Shown here: one piece after another, positions 46,701-56,995 of the stretch
Position numbering within the stretch: position 1 is the first letter of the stretch
Layout: every line of letters begins with the position of its first letter
Assembly: GCA_030248215.1 (NCBI GenBank)
Contig: JASANG010003051.1
Coordinates: 115,356-179,355 of the forward strand
Reading direction: 5' to 3'
Length of the DNA: 64,000 nucleotides
Source: Enoplolaimus lenunculus
Lineage: Eukaryota; Nematoda; Enoplea; Enoplida; Thoracostomopsidae
Position numbers and translations under genes: made by a program
Notes under the pieces: model-generated
Told to the model about the DNA's origin: nothing
The model's database searches: none
Seen by the model: only the letters and a program-made list of their open reading frames with translations

Positions 46701-48703
46701 ATAAGCAGAACTGTCCTGTGCGATCCATAAGGTCAATATTTTTCAAACCAAACAAAGAAAACATACCTAATGTTTACCATATATCTTATCTGGTGGCTGT
46801 TTCTGTGACATCAATTTCTTAACGACTAAAATGCTTTTGTTCAGCTCAAAAACGTTGGTCTATAATCTCTATGTTACAATATACTTTGGCTGCAACTAAC
46901 CAGAGCACAATTGGTAGCCATGAATTTGACATGAAAACGCACTGACAGAGTTGCAATCAGCAATTTCCAACATATGCAAATCATAGTTGAATGCAAGACA
47001 GTTATACTCGTCGACTTCATCAGTGAAAGCTCTACACGATATTTCTGACGCGTTCATCGCCACAAGCGGACACTGCGCATTGTTGTTGGTCAACTCTGTG
47101 AGAATGAAATTATCCAATTGGGCGGAATACTTTCCATTCACTCCAAAACTCAATCCAGTCAGATTTGTTGTTGAGCCTACGATTGTGGCCAAATACTCGA
47201 CATAATCATCAAACTGTTTGTGGCTCGTGAACTGAGCTGATTGCGCCAGCGGATGCAATCCTCTGCAGAATGTATCAATATCTTTCAGTGAAACTGATGG
47301 ACTGTCTACAAACGTTTGGTAGCATGATGATCCTGTACCATACCAATTATTAGGACAATTTGGTTTTGTGTCTGAAATCTTGTAAAAAATATATATATCA
47401 GTAACAAATTTTAACTTCGTACAATTTAAAGTATATACAAGTATGTTACAAACGTCCAAGCTTAAATGCGATGTGTGGTATTCTGCTACGCCAACCTCGC
47501 TATGAAATCAGAACTTTACTGGTAGTAGTTGTGTGCTTGTGAACATTTTGTAGCGTTACGATTTTGTGCCAGTCGTACTAATTTTTAAACACCTCTATTT
47601 TGTGTTTGTGAAACTTAATTTTGTTAAAAACTATTTTCATTGCATACGGTTAGCTATTTAGGCTAGTGATTAACGAATAATTAAATATAGTAGCTCTAGA
47701 TCAGCAGACAGGCGGCAGACGTAGTAGGTTTCATAAAACGGTTAAGTTATTGGGAAATAGCAATTTCTTGTTTTAAGGACTGTTGTTTGAAGAACCAATA
47801 AAAGTGCAAACAAGTGTAACATACACTGTTTACATCTTTCTAGATTAGTCTGGTTAATTGCAAGTTTATAGAAATTATATCAACGAACTTCAAGATTATC
47901 ATATTATTTTCGAACAAAAATGAGTCTTGAACAAAGTATCAAATACCTGAACACACGTCAAAATTTGGTATCTGACAAGCAAATCTGGACGGAGCAGCGC
48001 AATCAAATGGAACCAGCGTTGAAGTTGTAAAGTCAACCGCTACACATTTTTCTGTGCCGTTTCCAATGTTTTCTATCATCCAATTTGGCATCGGACAACT
48101 TCGCTTCGAATGATCTCTGTTGATTATGTAACCATCAGCATTTCCAAGATACCAACCGTTGACGGGAATTTTGCTGTAGGATGCGGCGTCAGGTTCTGAC
48201 TGAATAAACGTTATAAATTCGTTCAAATGTTGCTGGCTTTTGAAAACCGGCGCAATGGAATTCCGCGTGTAATAAGTGCATCTTGCTGTTCCGATAAATT
48301 TCGCATTTACTTCTGAATTGAACCAACGATAGCACGCGCTTGGAGTGCGTTTCCAGCCTGGCGGACATAGTTTGATGTCTTTCTGATCTGAAATTAAAAT
48401 CGAATTAAAACACGTGTTCCGCGAGCTTGCAAGACACCACCACATTTAGTAAATCAAAATCTAATTGAAAACTTGGCTTCATCTCTTCAAATCTGTCAGT
48501 AATAGCTTTAGCTATTCGTGTTGCAAATATTGCTATTTTTAACCATATTTTAGCTTCAATTTATGTCCTGTCTACAGTAATGAAAGATTTTCTACTAGGA
48601 AACATTTGAAAATAGCGTTGCAGACCAAATCACCTGATGTTTGTAACGCCAGTGTCAGAAACCACAGCACAAAATTAAACGTATTTGTTAAAAATAGGTT
48701 CAT
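34624..48703 (-). CDS. gene B: secreted CTLD-CTLD-vWA protein, 3-prime end not found
   Basis: Tandem paralogue of gene A. Exons: 48634-48703 signal peptide; 47947-48387 CTLD-I; 46901-47371 CTLD-II; 38869-39075, 38086-38270 and 34624-34798 vWA. All junctions are GT-AG and phases match those of gene A exactly; the last exon ends in phase 1, so at least one more exon is needed. No CTLD-III or tail like gene A's was seen between 34.6 and 31.9 kb, where gene A starts. Introns have been enlarged by TE insertion, including a 5.9-kb distinct block. It may be 3-prime truncated, end in an unrecognised exon, or splice onward. Function is presumably extracellular adhesion or recognition, by analogy with nematode CTLD/vWA proteins. 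Confidence 0.68.
35241..35602 (+). mobile_element. tRNA-like TTAA element, nested or partly duplicated
   Basis: Starts TTAACCCCTTCTCACATTGA, has TTGAGTTGCCTATAGGCAAC twice, then a second start TTAACCCCATCTCTCATTGA at 35343 leading to a full unit (A-box-like TAGCTGAGTGGTGATGG, B-box-like GAGTTCGAATCC) and GAAAGGGTTAA. CAAAATAATGCTTAAAGC beside the second start also flanks the copy at 56733, in inverted orientation. Confidence 0.75.
35935..36054 (+). mobile_element. TTAGGC-type element, fragment
   Basis: Contains TTTTTTCTTAGGCTCAGGCT and the right end CCTTAAAGTAACATTGGCC of the 31554 subfamily. The left end is missing or decayed. Confidence 0.55.
36055..37417. other. no gene recognised
   Basis: AT-rich intron of gene B. 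Weak homology to 16020-16380 (for example TTTATTAATTTT and TTTGA..AAACTG blocks near 37170-37400) reflects the gene duplication. Confidence 0.4.
37418..38005. mobile_element. CACCATCCAGGTTATACTGC element with duplicated right end
   Basis: The left end is at 37421. The right end, GCGTGCGCAGTATAACCT, occurs twice because an ~80-bp segment (AGTTGTAATTTTA(C/T)TGCTAC onward) is repeated in tandem at 37850-37925 and 37926-38005. The interior holds a decayed GGCGGGAAAnTTnAAATTTT minisatellite. Confidence 0.7.
38086..38270 (-). CDS. gene B exon 5: vWA domain, middle third
   Basis: Matches gene A exon 5 (16433-16617) at all but one base of 185 by eye, including silent sites. Same acceptor ATTATAG and donor GTTAGT. 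Confidence 0.82.
38490..38705 (+). repeat. intron repeat shared with 16.8 and 30.3 kb
   Basis: Counterpart of 16830-17015, in the same intron of the paralogous gene, with AAATTTAAATTTTTTAAAAA and CTTGGGACCCAAAA. Confidence 0.5.
38869..39075 (-). CDS. gene B exon 4: vWA domain, N-terminal third
   Basis: 207 nt with acceptor AAAATTTCAG and donor GTATGT, phase 1 at both ends. It is nearly identical to gene A exon 4, with a few replacements such as KK to RR and MNL to MNF. DxSxS is likewise incomplete (FDSAVID). Confidence 0.8.
39319..39763. mobile_element. CTGTAGTGACCCGAATAAG MITE, full copy
   Basis: Ends CTGTAGTGACCCGAATAAG and CTTATTCGGGTCAATACAG are inverted. It interrupts a stretch otherwise shared with gene A (TTTCTTTACCCGGC...), so it inserted after the gene duplication. 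Confidence 0.82.
40196..40521 (+). mobile_element. TTAGGC-bearing TIR element with long telomere-like tract
   Basis: Ends GGCCTATGTATAGAG and TTCTATACATGGGCC are inverted. The core 40278-40320 is seven uninterrupted TTAGGC-type repeats, then degenerate copies to about 40500, including CTTAGGCTTAGGAATA. The arginine/leucine-rich frame over it is a repeat artefact. Confidence 0.85.
42400..42640 (-). promoter_or_regulatory. TATA box with clustered CCAAT boxes
   Basis: On minus, GGGGTATATAAG (42407-42414) is followed by TTTTCAGTTCAGTTCAG about 35 bases downstream. Upstream lie CCAAT/ATTGG motifs at 42435, 42453, 42494, 42523, 42593 and 42634. Two ~70-bp imperfect direct repeats, each with ACTA(T)TGG...GGCTGCAAAG.GCCAAT, carry four of the sites (one decayed). 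This looks like a core promoter with duplicated upstream elements, but no coding region follows on minus; it may belong to a non-coding RNA or an old retroelement. Confidence 0.5.
43505..44365. repeat. ~175-bp tandem repeat, about five units
   Basis: Each unit has a CAGTCAGGGT(G)(G)TTTT segment, GCTCTATCGA(A/T), a CCGAAATTCG(T/C)ATTTTTGCATTTT block and CGGATCCGTAAAATTATACAC. Units differ by 20-30 percent by eye, so the array is old. Confidence 0.75.
45250..45310 (+). promoter_or_regulatory. TATA-like box, plus strand
   Basis: GAGTCTATAAAAGGGGGTTG at 45244-45263, with a possible start near 45280. No downstream gene was recognised. Weak evidence. Confidence 0.25.
46901..47371 (-). CDS. gene B exon 3: CTLD-II
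   Basis: 471 nt, phase 1 at both ends; acceptor CAAGATTTCAG, donor GTTAGT. Begins [18 protein letters not shown] and ends [15 protein letters not shown]. The gene A copy is about three-quarters identical by eye, except for the last ~90 bases, which are almost the same. Confidence 0.82.
47947..48387 (-). CDS. gene B exon 2: CTLD-I
   Basis: 441 nt, phase 1 at both ends; acceptor TTTTAATTTCAG, donor GTATTT. Begins [19 protein letters not shown] and ends [18 protein letters not shown]. Long stretches are identical to gene A exon 2. Confidence 0.85.
48634..48703 (-). CDS. gene B exon 1: signal peptide
   Basis: ATG at 48703 then [22 protein letters not shown] and a GTGATT donor in phase 1. The hydrophobic core and phase fit a signal exon feeding CTLD-I 246 bases downstream. 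This argues that genes A and B are separate genes. Confidence 0.75.
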
Positions 48704-48739
48704 TTCGTAAAACTAAACTTACAATTTACTTGCTAGGCA

Positions 48740-51040
48740 CTAGTTATAAAACAGTATTTGTAAGTAAACGAAATAAGCAAAATTTGTTACAGATTCCCGG
48801 CAGGTTCCCAGAACAAACACTGAGCTTCCGCGTAATAATGTACGCATATTGGTAAAAATTGGCCACCCACCCCCTTAGAACCAATGTCAAAAAATGATGG
48901 CATAAGCAGGGCTTTATGGCAAGATACACCATGTACTTAGATAGTCGGTTTTGTCCTGAGAGTGTTTTAAGAAAGTCGAAACAAAACAGAGTCCCTCGGT
49001 AGGGACTACTGACAAACAGAGTCCCTCGGTAGGGACTACTGACAAAACGCAGACTCTCGCTATAGCGTTGTTTTTGCGGAATAGTTTTCAGGTTTCTTGT
49101 ACATAGCTTCTGCTACAACAAATCTACAACATAGCCCCTTCGAACAGTGTCTAGTTACAGTGTAATGACATTATGCACTCTGCTCTGTGGCGATAATGAC
49201 ATTGGACGCCCTGTATGCAGGATGTCAACGTTGTCTTTAGACTTTGCAAAGAGACTACTTCTAAAGATAGCATCCTTGTTGCAGAGTTCACGAAAATGAC
49301 ATAGGTCCTTGCCCAGACCTGGACAATTTTTTACAGTAGTGCGCGCACTATTACGTGGATGATCCATTACCGGAACCGGATATCCAGTTGCATCATGTAT
49401 GTGTTTTTCAAAGTTTGTATCGCAGAATGTTGCACAATTGTTATGGACCATCACAATTTAAAATCAAGTCAATTAAAGAAAGAGAAAAATAAAGTTTTAT
49501 TTAGCCAATTAAAAACTTTGCAGTTTAATTTCAAAAGTATACTGTATCATGGATTAGTTATGCTGGTAACGCAAAAAACGAATTTCACAATTTATTCAAA
49601 AAGTATTTTCAGTCACAGATCTGAAAAGTTTTTTCTGTCATTTAACACAATTTGTCTTAAAATAACGCGAAAACTTTTAAATTTAAGAAACTTGTTCTTA
49701 AATATTACAAATATTATTTTGCATATATAAACTTTGTCCGTGTGTTTTTAACAAAAATTTCAGGCTCAAATTAAAACTGAAACTATATTTGACAATTTTC
49801 TCAACAGACGAAATTTATGTAGAATATGTGCACAAACACTAAACGCAAGTCTGATTTTAAGATATTTAAGTATGTTGTCAAAAGCGTCCACTAAAATGTT
49901 ATTTTTAATAGTGAAACTGAAATTGTACCAAAGAAATAAATTTAACCAGCAAATCAAGTTTATCAACGAACGAATTTTACAATCGAAATTTGCTATTTTT
50001 AATATATTCGCAAACGTTGTTAGTTGCGAAGAACATTAGAGTCATAAAAGCGCAAACCCAATAAAATTTTAGAACCGAAAACCTGTTGTAAAAACGATCA
50101 AACAGAGATTGAAATGAACAAAAATTTAAATATTTTTACAATTTAAGTGTTTATTATCAACAAATGATAAATCTTCTAAGCGGACGCTGAATATTTTAAG
50201 ACCCCAATTTTTTACGGATCGCAAACACTGATCAAAAATGAGCAATGCATCTCAAATATTGCGGAAAATAAAGGAAAAAGTGTAACCCCATTGCAAATGT
50301 TTTCACAATGCTTTTTAACCGTTTTTATATGCTAGTATGAGAAACCCTCCTATTACGGGTCAAACCGGTTGCAAATAAGTCTTAGCAGTTGATATTGATT
50401 TAGTTCGAGGTCAATACAGCTGTATTCTGACATGCAAACTTGATTGTGCGTTGCATATAACTTCTGGAAATAATGTTATAATAATTCCCGTTATATCTGA
50501 ATTTGACTCTGTTCTGATATATGGCTTGGAAATTTGAAGGTGCCGCTGGGATTGTTGTTTCTATGTTATTTACCAATCTTACAGCAGAGTGGTAAACGTA
50601 AACCACTTACGATTTGGCTATTGTCACAAAGATTTCGTATTTAGCTTGTTTGATACCTCGTATTAAAATAGGTACTTTTGAGCATGGCGTTTCGATTTCA
50701 CCATGTGGATAACATGTTGCGGCAGCAATCAAGTTTATCCTGGGTAGCATAAATCGGTTGGTGTCAATTCGACAGCGGCAGAATCTTCGTTATGGATCAA
50801 ACTGACGTGGGATTGCCAAAATATTCAACCGCTTCCGTGCCCGGTTGCACGCAAATCCGGAAATCGTGGTAAGGCATTTATGCATTTTAGAATGCAGTTA
50901 TTTACTTACAGTGTACAAGTGTGTAGTAGTTTTTTAAAGATGGCCAAGCTACTAGTGTCTAATGTATTTTCAGGTTGTTTTTATGCAATTTAACACTCAA
51001 GTTTGGTTATTATGATAACATTTAGTCGTGACTTAATTTT
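48740..51040. repeat. gene-poor spacer with small repeats
   Basis: At 48983-49046 a 34-bp unit is repeated twice (ACAGAGTCCCTCGGTAGGGA then CTACTGACAA), each forming a hairpin AGTCCCT/AGGGACT. At 49321-49367 there is a lone right end of family T1 (TTTTTTACAGTAGTGCGCGC). The rest shows no supported gene. Confidence 0.5.
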
Positions 51041-51045
51041 CCCGG

Positions 51046-51253
51046 CCCATGTTAAGATCAGGGGCTGAACGTTTTTCTGTGGGGGTAGAAAAGAGTAAGC
51101 TTAAGCTTTTGACTTTTTCGCTCGCTTGGCTTAGTTTTAGGCTTAGGCTTAGAAATGTGCTCAGTCTTAGGTTTAGACAGGCTTAGGCTCAGGTTTAGGC
51201 TTAGGAATATGCTTATAATACTGTTCCGCCCATGTTTTACATTGACCATTTCC
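51046..51253 (+). mobile_element. TTAGGC-bearing TIR element
   Basis: Left GGCCCATGTTAAGATCAGGG and AACGTTTTTCTGTGGGGG; core of degenerate TTAGGC; right GTTCCGCCCATGTTTTACAT. Same architecture as 27097. Confidence 0.7.
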
Positions 51254-52252
51254 TCCAAAAGAATCCTGTGTTCGTGTGAATTCCTAATCCATAGCTTTCG
51301 AGGTTTCAACATCCGGCGTGCTGATGGTTAAGAAAATTGCATAACCCAAAAGCAAATTTTACAATTCTGCAAAACTTTTTCCCCAACGCAATATTCGCTG
51401 AGCCCAACAAACTTTTTCGCCTCAATTTCTATCCTTTTTTAACCGTTTTTTTTGTTTGCGATACTCTTCCCTAGCTATTCAGCATGGAAATTCACCCACT
51501 CGCTATCGCATCACAATTAATCGTGACAGTGAGGTCATCAATGTCATGACATCATGGGCGGTATCATGGCTGAAATCAAAGAAATACGCGCGCAAGGTGT
51601 TCACATAAATATAGATTGGAATGTTTGATTAGTACTATGCGGATTTCGGTTCAATTGTGCTATTATATGATTATCTTAGTTTTGAAGTTTTTTTGTAATA
51701 ATAAATTTCCTATGGCATAGTCTGGGGTTACAGATGTAAGGCTGTGCGTACTATTTCGCTCAGTGGTGATAAGTTGGTCACTTTAAACATCGTTAAGAGA
51801 CTGATGTTCAACTCGTAACTTGAAATTCTGTGTTACGCTGATGGTAAAGTTGTTCTTTGAATTGCCAGTCAGGCTTAGTTCTTGAATTACAAATTGGTTT
51901 AAGTCTCTTCTATAATCTTGGGGATAACCGAGAATTTTTGTAATGTCCTAAAATAAACAATAAAGAAGCTGTTGTTTGCTTGGAAATGATGACCAGTGGG
52001 GAACTGGGGTAGACAGCTCAATTCATTCGGATTAACGACGTATAATACGGATGAAAGGATTCTACGTAGTAGAACGAGGGCCTTAAAATGGACAAAGGGT
52101 GTCGCATGAAATATATAAAACTTTACGTGGGAACATTTGAGCAAGATTTTACCTACACTTTGTCATTCTTTGCACGCAGGTACACCCGCGTCAGAAATTT
52201 ATTACCCGACATGTTTACCCGTATTTACCGTTCAACTGTGATTGTAATACTG
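51254..52252. other. no gene recognised
   Basis: Short minus frame near 51900-52144 has no family resemblance and no supporting exon. Confidence 0.35.
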
Positions 52253-52545
52253 TAGTGACCCGAATAAGAGGGGGCGACTGATATTTATTTGGCCTCTTCA
52301 GAGGATACCCCCCTTGCTTTTCAGTTACGGACTGTTATTCATTTTTAACCCACGCTCCAACACCCTTCGTTACTGATATATCCGGTACTGCAACTATTCG
52401 TTGAATTATACGTTTATTTGTCTTGCGTCAATAGCTTGAGCGATCATGCAAGGTTATACTTAGGAATGTACTTTCAAAATTTAAGTACGCCTTAAAGATT
52501 CGAACTCAAATTATTTGGTCCTGAAGTCATTTATGCACTACAAAC
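52253..52545. mobile_element. CTGTAGTGACCCGAATAAG MITE, left part
   Basis: Matches the first ~290 bases of the full copies and stops after CTGAAGTCATTTATGC. The right end is absent. Confidence 0.75.
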
Positions 52546-52734
52546 ACTATTAGCTTTGAAGTTGCAAATAATAACTATTTCTGTTGAACGTTGCTTTGAA
52601 TTGCGGACTATTTTTGCGCCGGACGCTAATAGAGCAAGCTTTAAGCGTTAGACTAATTTTTTGCATAAACTTTACGTTTAGGTAAGCATAGGTAAATGCT
52701 TAATTATAGGGTTTTCAATACTTTTGTTACAACC

Positions 52735-52880
52735 CTCGGCCAATATAAAGAACAGGGGTGGAACAGAAGCATATTCCTAAGCCTGAGCCTAAGCCTAAGC
52801 GTAAGCCAGGCAAAAAATTAGTCTAAACCTTAAGCTTACTTTATTTTAGTCCCACAGAAATACGTTCCGCACTTCGAACT
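52735..52880 (-). mobile_element. TTAGGC-bearing element
   Basis: GGCCAATATAAAGAACAGGG, CCTGAGCCTAAGCCTAAGC, AAAAAATTAGTCTAAA and GTCCCACAGAAATACGTTCC occur in family order. A partial plus-orientation copy lies just left (52606-52690). Confidence 0.65.
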
Positions 52881-53129
52881 GTAGAACAGAACAATGCATT
52901 TAGTCAAGGTAATTACAAAATGACAGGTTTTACTGCCGGCTCTCCACCAATCAAAATGGTTGTAGGTATGATGTAGTATGTCGTTCCTGGTTCTACTGGT
53001 GAAACTGATTGAATTTTAAATTTGAGTACAGCGATTGTAATTGTAAACAAAATAATAAATAAACATTTTAAATACAATTGCAATCAAACCTCAGACACTG
53101 AACTATTTAGACATTTCGTCCGTACAGGT

Positions 53130-53315
53130 CAATCGACTCGTGTTACTTTAAGGGGTGTCAAGGTTTCTGGTAGGTCCATGAAAGAGTAAGTTTAGATTCT
53201 AGATTACATTTTTTTGCTTAGGCTTAGGCTCAGGCTAGGCTTAGGCTCAGGCTTAGGCTTAGGAACACATTTTTGCAACGCTTAGGCCTAGGCTTAGTCT
53301 TGGAATAAAGCTTAA
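53130..53315 (+). mobile_element. TTAGGC-bearing element, 31554-like subfamily
   Basis: TGTTACTTTAAGGGGTGTC, TCTGGTAGGTCCATGAAAGA and TAGATTACATTTTTTTGCTT match the 31554 element in inverted orientation; the core is TTAGGC/TCAGGC. The right end is unclear. Confidence 0.6.
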
Positions 53316-53867
53316 TCGGTTATTTAGCTGCCGGAAAGTCTGTTAAACTAGACACAATTTGTAAGCTTCGTCTGCAGTAAAACTTGTGCGTAAATTAATT
53401 TTGCAGCAAGTATATTTTGAGTTAAAAATTAAAAACATTTGACCGATGTAATAATTCCAAAACTGTCTGTATCCATACCAACCAAAATGATACACGAATT
53501 CAGCTGAAATATAGCTTGACATCAGATGGATCGACCATTTTTTGAACCTAATTTATACAAAAGCGTCTGGTTTTAATGTTTGTTTTTGAGGGAAACAATT
53601 GGCAAAAGTTAGTTTAACAGGCTGCGGTAGGTTTTCGTTTTTCGCAATATACTTCTAGTGATTAAAAGCTAAAATATTAAGCTTGGATTCGTTTCCAAGA
53701 AATTTCTAAAGGTCCCAAAACCATTTTTAAATAAACTAACTTGGTAAACATAACAACCACGACATACTACACAGATGTTAACGTTTTGATAACTTATTTA
53801 TTAGAATAAAACGTTTTAGCAATTACACATATTTTTTGCTAAAGCTTTTAGCATTAGCTTTTACGGT

Positions 53868-54115
53868 CCATTATACAACAGGGCCGAAACAGTAGTATAA
53901 GCATATTCCTAAGCCAGAACCTAAGCCTAAGCCTAAGGCTAAGCCTATGGATAGGCCCATTCCTAAGCCTAAGCCTAAGCCTAAGCCTAAGCCTAAGCCT
54001 AAGCTTAAGCCTAAGCCTAAGCCTAAGCCTAAGCCTAAGTCTAAGCAAAAAATTAGTCTAAAGATTAAACTGACTCTATTCTAGCCCCTCTGGAAAACAA
54101 TCCGGCCCTGCTCTA
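53868..54115 (-). mobile_element. TTAGGC-bearing element with long telomere-like tract
   Basis: TATACAACAGGGCCGAAACA on the left and CCGGCCCTGCTCTATACAT on the right are inverted ends. The core 53960-54045 is CCTAAG repeats with few interruptions. AAAAAATTAGTCTAAAG marks the standard inner border. Confidence 0.8.
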
Positions 54116-55136
54116 TACATTTGTCGCTTTTACGATGTCTAGTAAGCAAAAACTGAATAAATTTTTTAAAGATCATACGACGTCTTTGTCGCTTTAACGA
54201 TATGGTATGTATATATGCTGAATTTGAACCAGAAAAAATATTGACAAAAATGAGACTTAACTGAAAATGCCCGTCATCGGAACCACAGTCAGTTAGAATC
54301 AAATTCCAAGAACGAAAATTTGCATGAATTTCAGCCGGAATTGAAATGGCACAGATGCCTAGGTGATGCGCTATTCAGAGCACACGGGTTTGTCTATTTG
54401 CCCACACCTATGTAAAATGTTTAATTAACTAACACGAACGTTGCAAAGTTTCACGCAAATGGGTCGCTAATAAACGTAAAAGCAAGAGTGGATCATGACA
54501 AGAGGGTGCAATTCTTGGGTCCGGCATTGTTCAAAATGTAACATCGGGCGTTGAGTTTTTGGCCGACCCCTTTTGTTTAGAGGGGGTTGCTATCATTTGA
54601 ACACCCCTAAATTAAACTATAACAGCACCATGTTTGACGCCGGATACTTAAAATGCAATGGTTCGTACCGGTTGTACCACCCCTCTAAATACAGGGGGTA
54701 GGCAAACACGCAACGCGTGCCGAGTATATTCTATTCTAGACAGAGTGTACCCAGTTGCAGACCCTTGTAAAAATAGTCATTATCGACTCTTGATAAAAGT
54801 AATTGAAATCAAACAGCCTTAGACTCATCACCTAACACAAATTTGATGGAAATTAAGCTAAATGTTTGAATATGAAGCCAAACTAAAGCATACTTGGTTA
54901 CTGACGAATTAAATTTCAAACAATTTTGGGAAAATTTTGTGATGGTTTGTTAACATTGACAGGGTGTAAACTGATAGTAATAATAACGGAAACAGAAACG
55001 AATAGTGATCAAAATATCTAAAACTGAAAACGGATGTTGAAGTGTAAAAGGTTGAAACATGTTTTATTTTTCAGCCAACACATCTGAAACATGCAAGTAT
55101 TTAATACTTGGCTTTCTGAAATTTTGAACAAAAAAT
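54116..55136. other. no gene recognised
   Basis: Contains a pair of inversely oriented GACCCC(T)TTTTGTTTAGAGGG / CCCCTCTAAATACAGGGGGT segments near 54566 and 54695, perhaps ends of a small element. Otherwise nothing supported. Confidence 0.35.
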
Positions 55137-55349
55137 GGCCCATGTATAGAACAAGGCCGGATCGTTTTCCGGCGAAGCTGTAAAAGAGTTAGTTTAAGCT
55201 TTAGACTAACTTTTGTGCTTGGCTTGGCCTAGGCTTAGGCTTAGGCATAGGAATAAACTCATTCTTACACTTAGACTTAGGCTTACGCTTAGGCTTCGGC
55301 TTAGGAATATGCATATACTATAGCTCCGGCCCTGTTCTATACATGAGGC
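55137..55349 (+). mobile_element. TTAGGC-bearing TIR element
   Basis: Ends GGCCCATGTATAGAACAAGG and CCTGTTCTATACATGAGGC are inverted, with CCGGATCGTTTTCCGG next to the left end and degenerate TTAGGC in the middle. Clear member of the 40196 subfamily. Confidence 0.82.
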
Positions 55350-55642
55350 GGTAAAATTGCGAATGCTTCAACGTTTTTAAGATTTTGGATTAATTTCGTA
55401 ATTCTTATTTCAAATAGAACAATTGCAGCATATCTGTGATGAAAGACTGTGAGACATATACGTGAATTATAACAAATTTTAAGCATAAAACAGCGGAATT
55501 TCCAGTATACTTGTATCGGAAGCGGACACCGATTTGTACTGAAAACAGATATGCGGTTACACCCTGATTATTATTGAATTTTATAAATATGCCAAATCCT
55601 GTAGAAAGTTTCTTTTATAGGCCTAACCACTAAAAACTAGTA

Positions 55643-55721
55643 ATGGTACTAAAAATTAATGTGTCATTTTTACTCTATTTGGCGATAATATATCAAAAAT
55701 TTCAAAATGTGCAAACGAGTG
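55643..55721 (+). CDS. plus-strand CTLD gene, exon 1: signal peptide
   Basis: ATG then VLKINVSFLLYLAIIYQKF and QNVQTS, ending at a GTAAGT donor in phase 1. The hydrophobic core, the Q.S|G ending and the phase match the first exons of genes A and B. It would join the CTLD exon at 57303 in frame through an alanine codon. Confidence 0.6.
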
Positions 55722-55889
55722 GTAAGTCAGTATATGTATATTACTCAAACAGCATGGTTGACTATGAAAAATGTCTATTGATATATGTACCCTTGTGTAT
55801 ATTGTATTTTACCGCTGCGATAAATATAACAGCCTATAATATTTATAGCGGCCAGCCGATCCGAATATGGGGGAACTGGTGGACGTAGG

Positions 55890-55960
55890 CACAGTGAAGT
55901 TTAGGATTAGGTTTAGGATTAGGTTTAGGATTAGACTAATGTTTAAGGTTACGCTTTGGT
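55890..55960 (+). repeat. short TTAGGA/TTAGGT repeat
   Basis: GTTTAGGATTAGGTTTAGGA tract of about 45 bases, a variant of the TTAGGC theme, probably a decayed family member. Confidence 0.5.
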
Positions 55961-56732
55961 TTTCGACATTGAATTATAGGTTAGTCGGCAGGTTCTTATA
56001 ATTAACATTGGCCAACACGAACACTGCCTGGTACTGGCCTACTAAATATATTCCTTGTGTTGCATTTATCGATGTTCTAAGCTATTTAATGAAAGGGCAC
56101 TGCGGCGCAGCGGTCAAGGGTTTAATGACAATTATCTTCTCGTTTTAGTGCTTTTAACAGTGATGCGATTTTAACCTTGGGCTACGACACATTGTGTGGC
56201 TTAGCCGAATTTTATATTCCGGTCGGCGCATAATTTCAAGTGAACAACTTGAATTTGAAACGTACGATATCCACAAGACAATCCAGCACAAATACCGAGA
56301 TTAAAAACTGTAAAACAACAACAGTGAATCTAAGTATCCAACGCAACAGTACCAGCTACAATCAGCTTGTTAACCAGGGTAATTGGAGTAAAACCAGGAA
56401 TTAAGTAGCCAACACAACGATTTGCAAGTAATTATAAATACGGCTATCGCCAGGGCAAATTCGGATCAACCTGAAATCCGTTTTTGCAAAACAATGGAAT
56501 TTATCGCATAACTTTTGCAAGAAGGTCTTGACCGACTACTAACTGCGTATATTTCGCAACAAATACTTTACAAAATCATATCACTTGCAATTTCAGTATA
56601 TGCAGGTAGACATTTTGCCAAACATTACACAACAGCACAAAACAACATCAGATTGTTACATTATACTTACGACGGCCCTAGTAAAGGTCATTGGCGGAAC
56701 GTTTTTCTGTGGGTCTGGAATAGAATACTTAA

Positions 56733-56995
56733 CCCTTTATCACATGAATATTTTCTGTTTCCCTTGAGACCTACTTATATGCTAGGATTCGAACTCCAGT
56801 GACTGGAGTGGGACGCGTATACCATCACCACTCAGCTATAGGAGCTTGACGCTCGAGCCCGAGGGGGCTCTCACGTCTTGTGGTGATTTAGTACTATGTA
56901 TACGTGTTACAATTGTTAAACACTTCGCAATATATATTATTTAACGTATATACACTGCGCTGAGTTGCCTATGAGCAACTCAATGGGAGATGGGG
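56733..56995 (-). mobile_element. tRNA-like TTAA element, single complete copy
   Basis: Flanked by TTAA on both sides (56729-56732, 56996-56999). Ends CCCTTTATCACATGAAT and ATTG(G)GAGATGGGG are imperfect inverted repeats. On minus: TAGCTGAGTGGTGATGG (A-box-like) and GAGTTCGAATCC (B-box-like), spaced as in a tRNA. It sits at the edge of a TTAGGC-type element fragment (GGCGGAACGTTTTTCTGTGG at 56694). It is the cleanest single insertion of the family, with no protein coding. Confidence 0.88.

Noticed and set aside
50400-50606. Minus frame including RVKFRYNGNYYNIISRSYMQ and IKFACQN
   Set aside because: Looks protein-like and FACQ recalls CTLD ends, but no start or partner exon and no family match could be supported.
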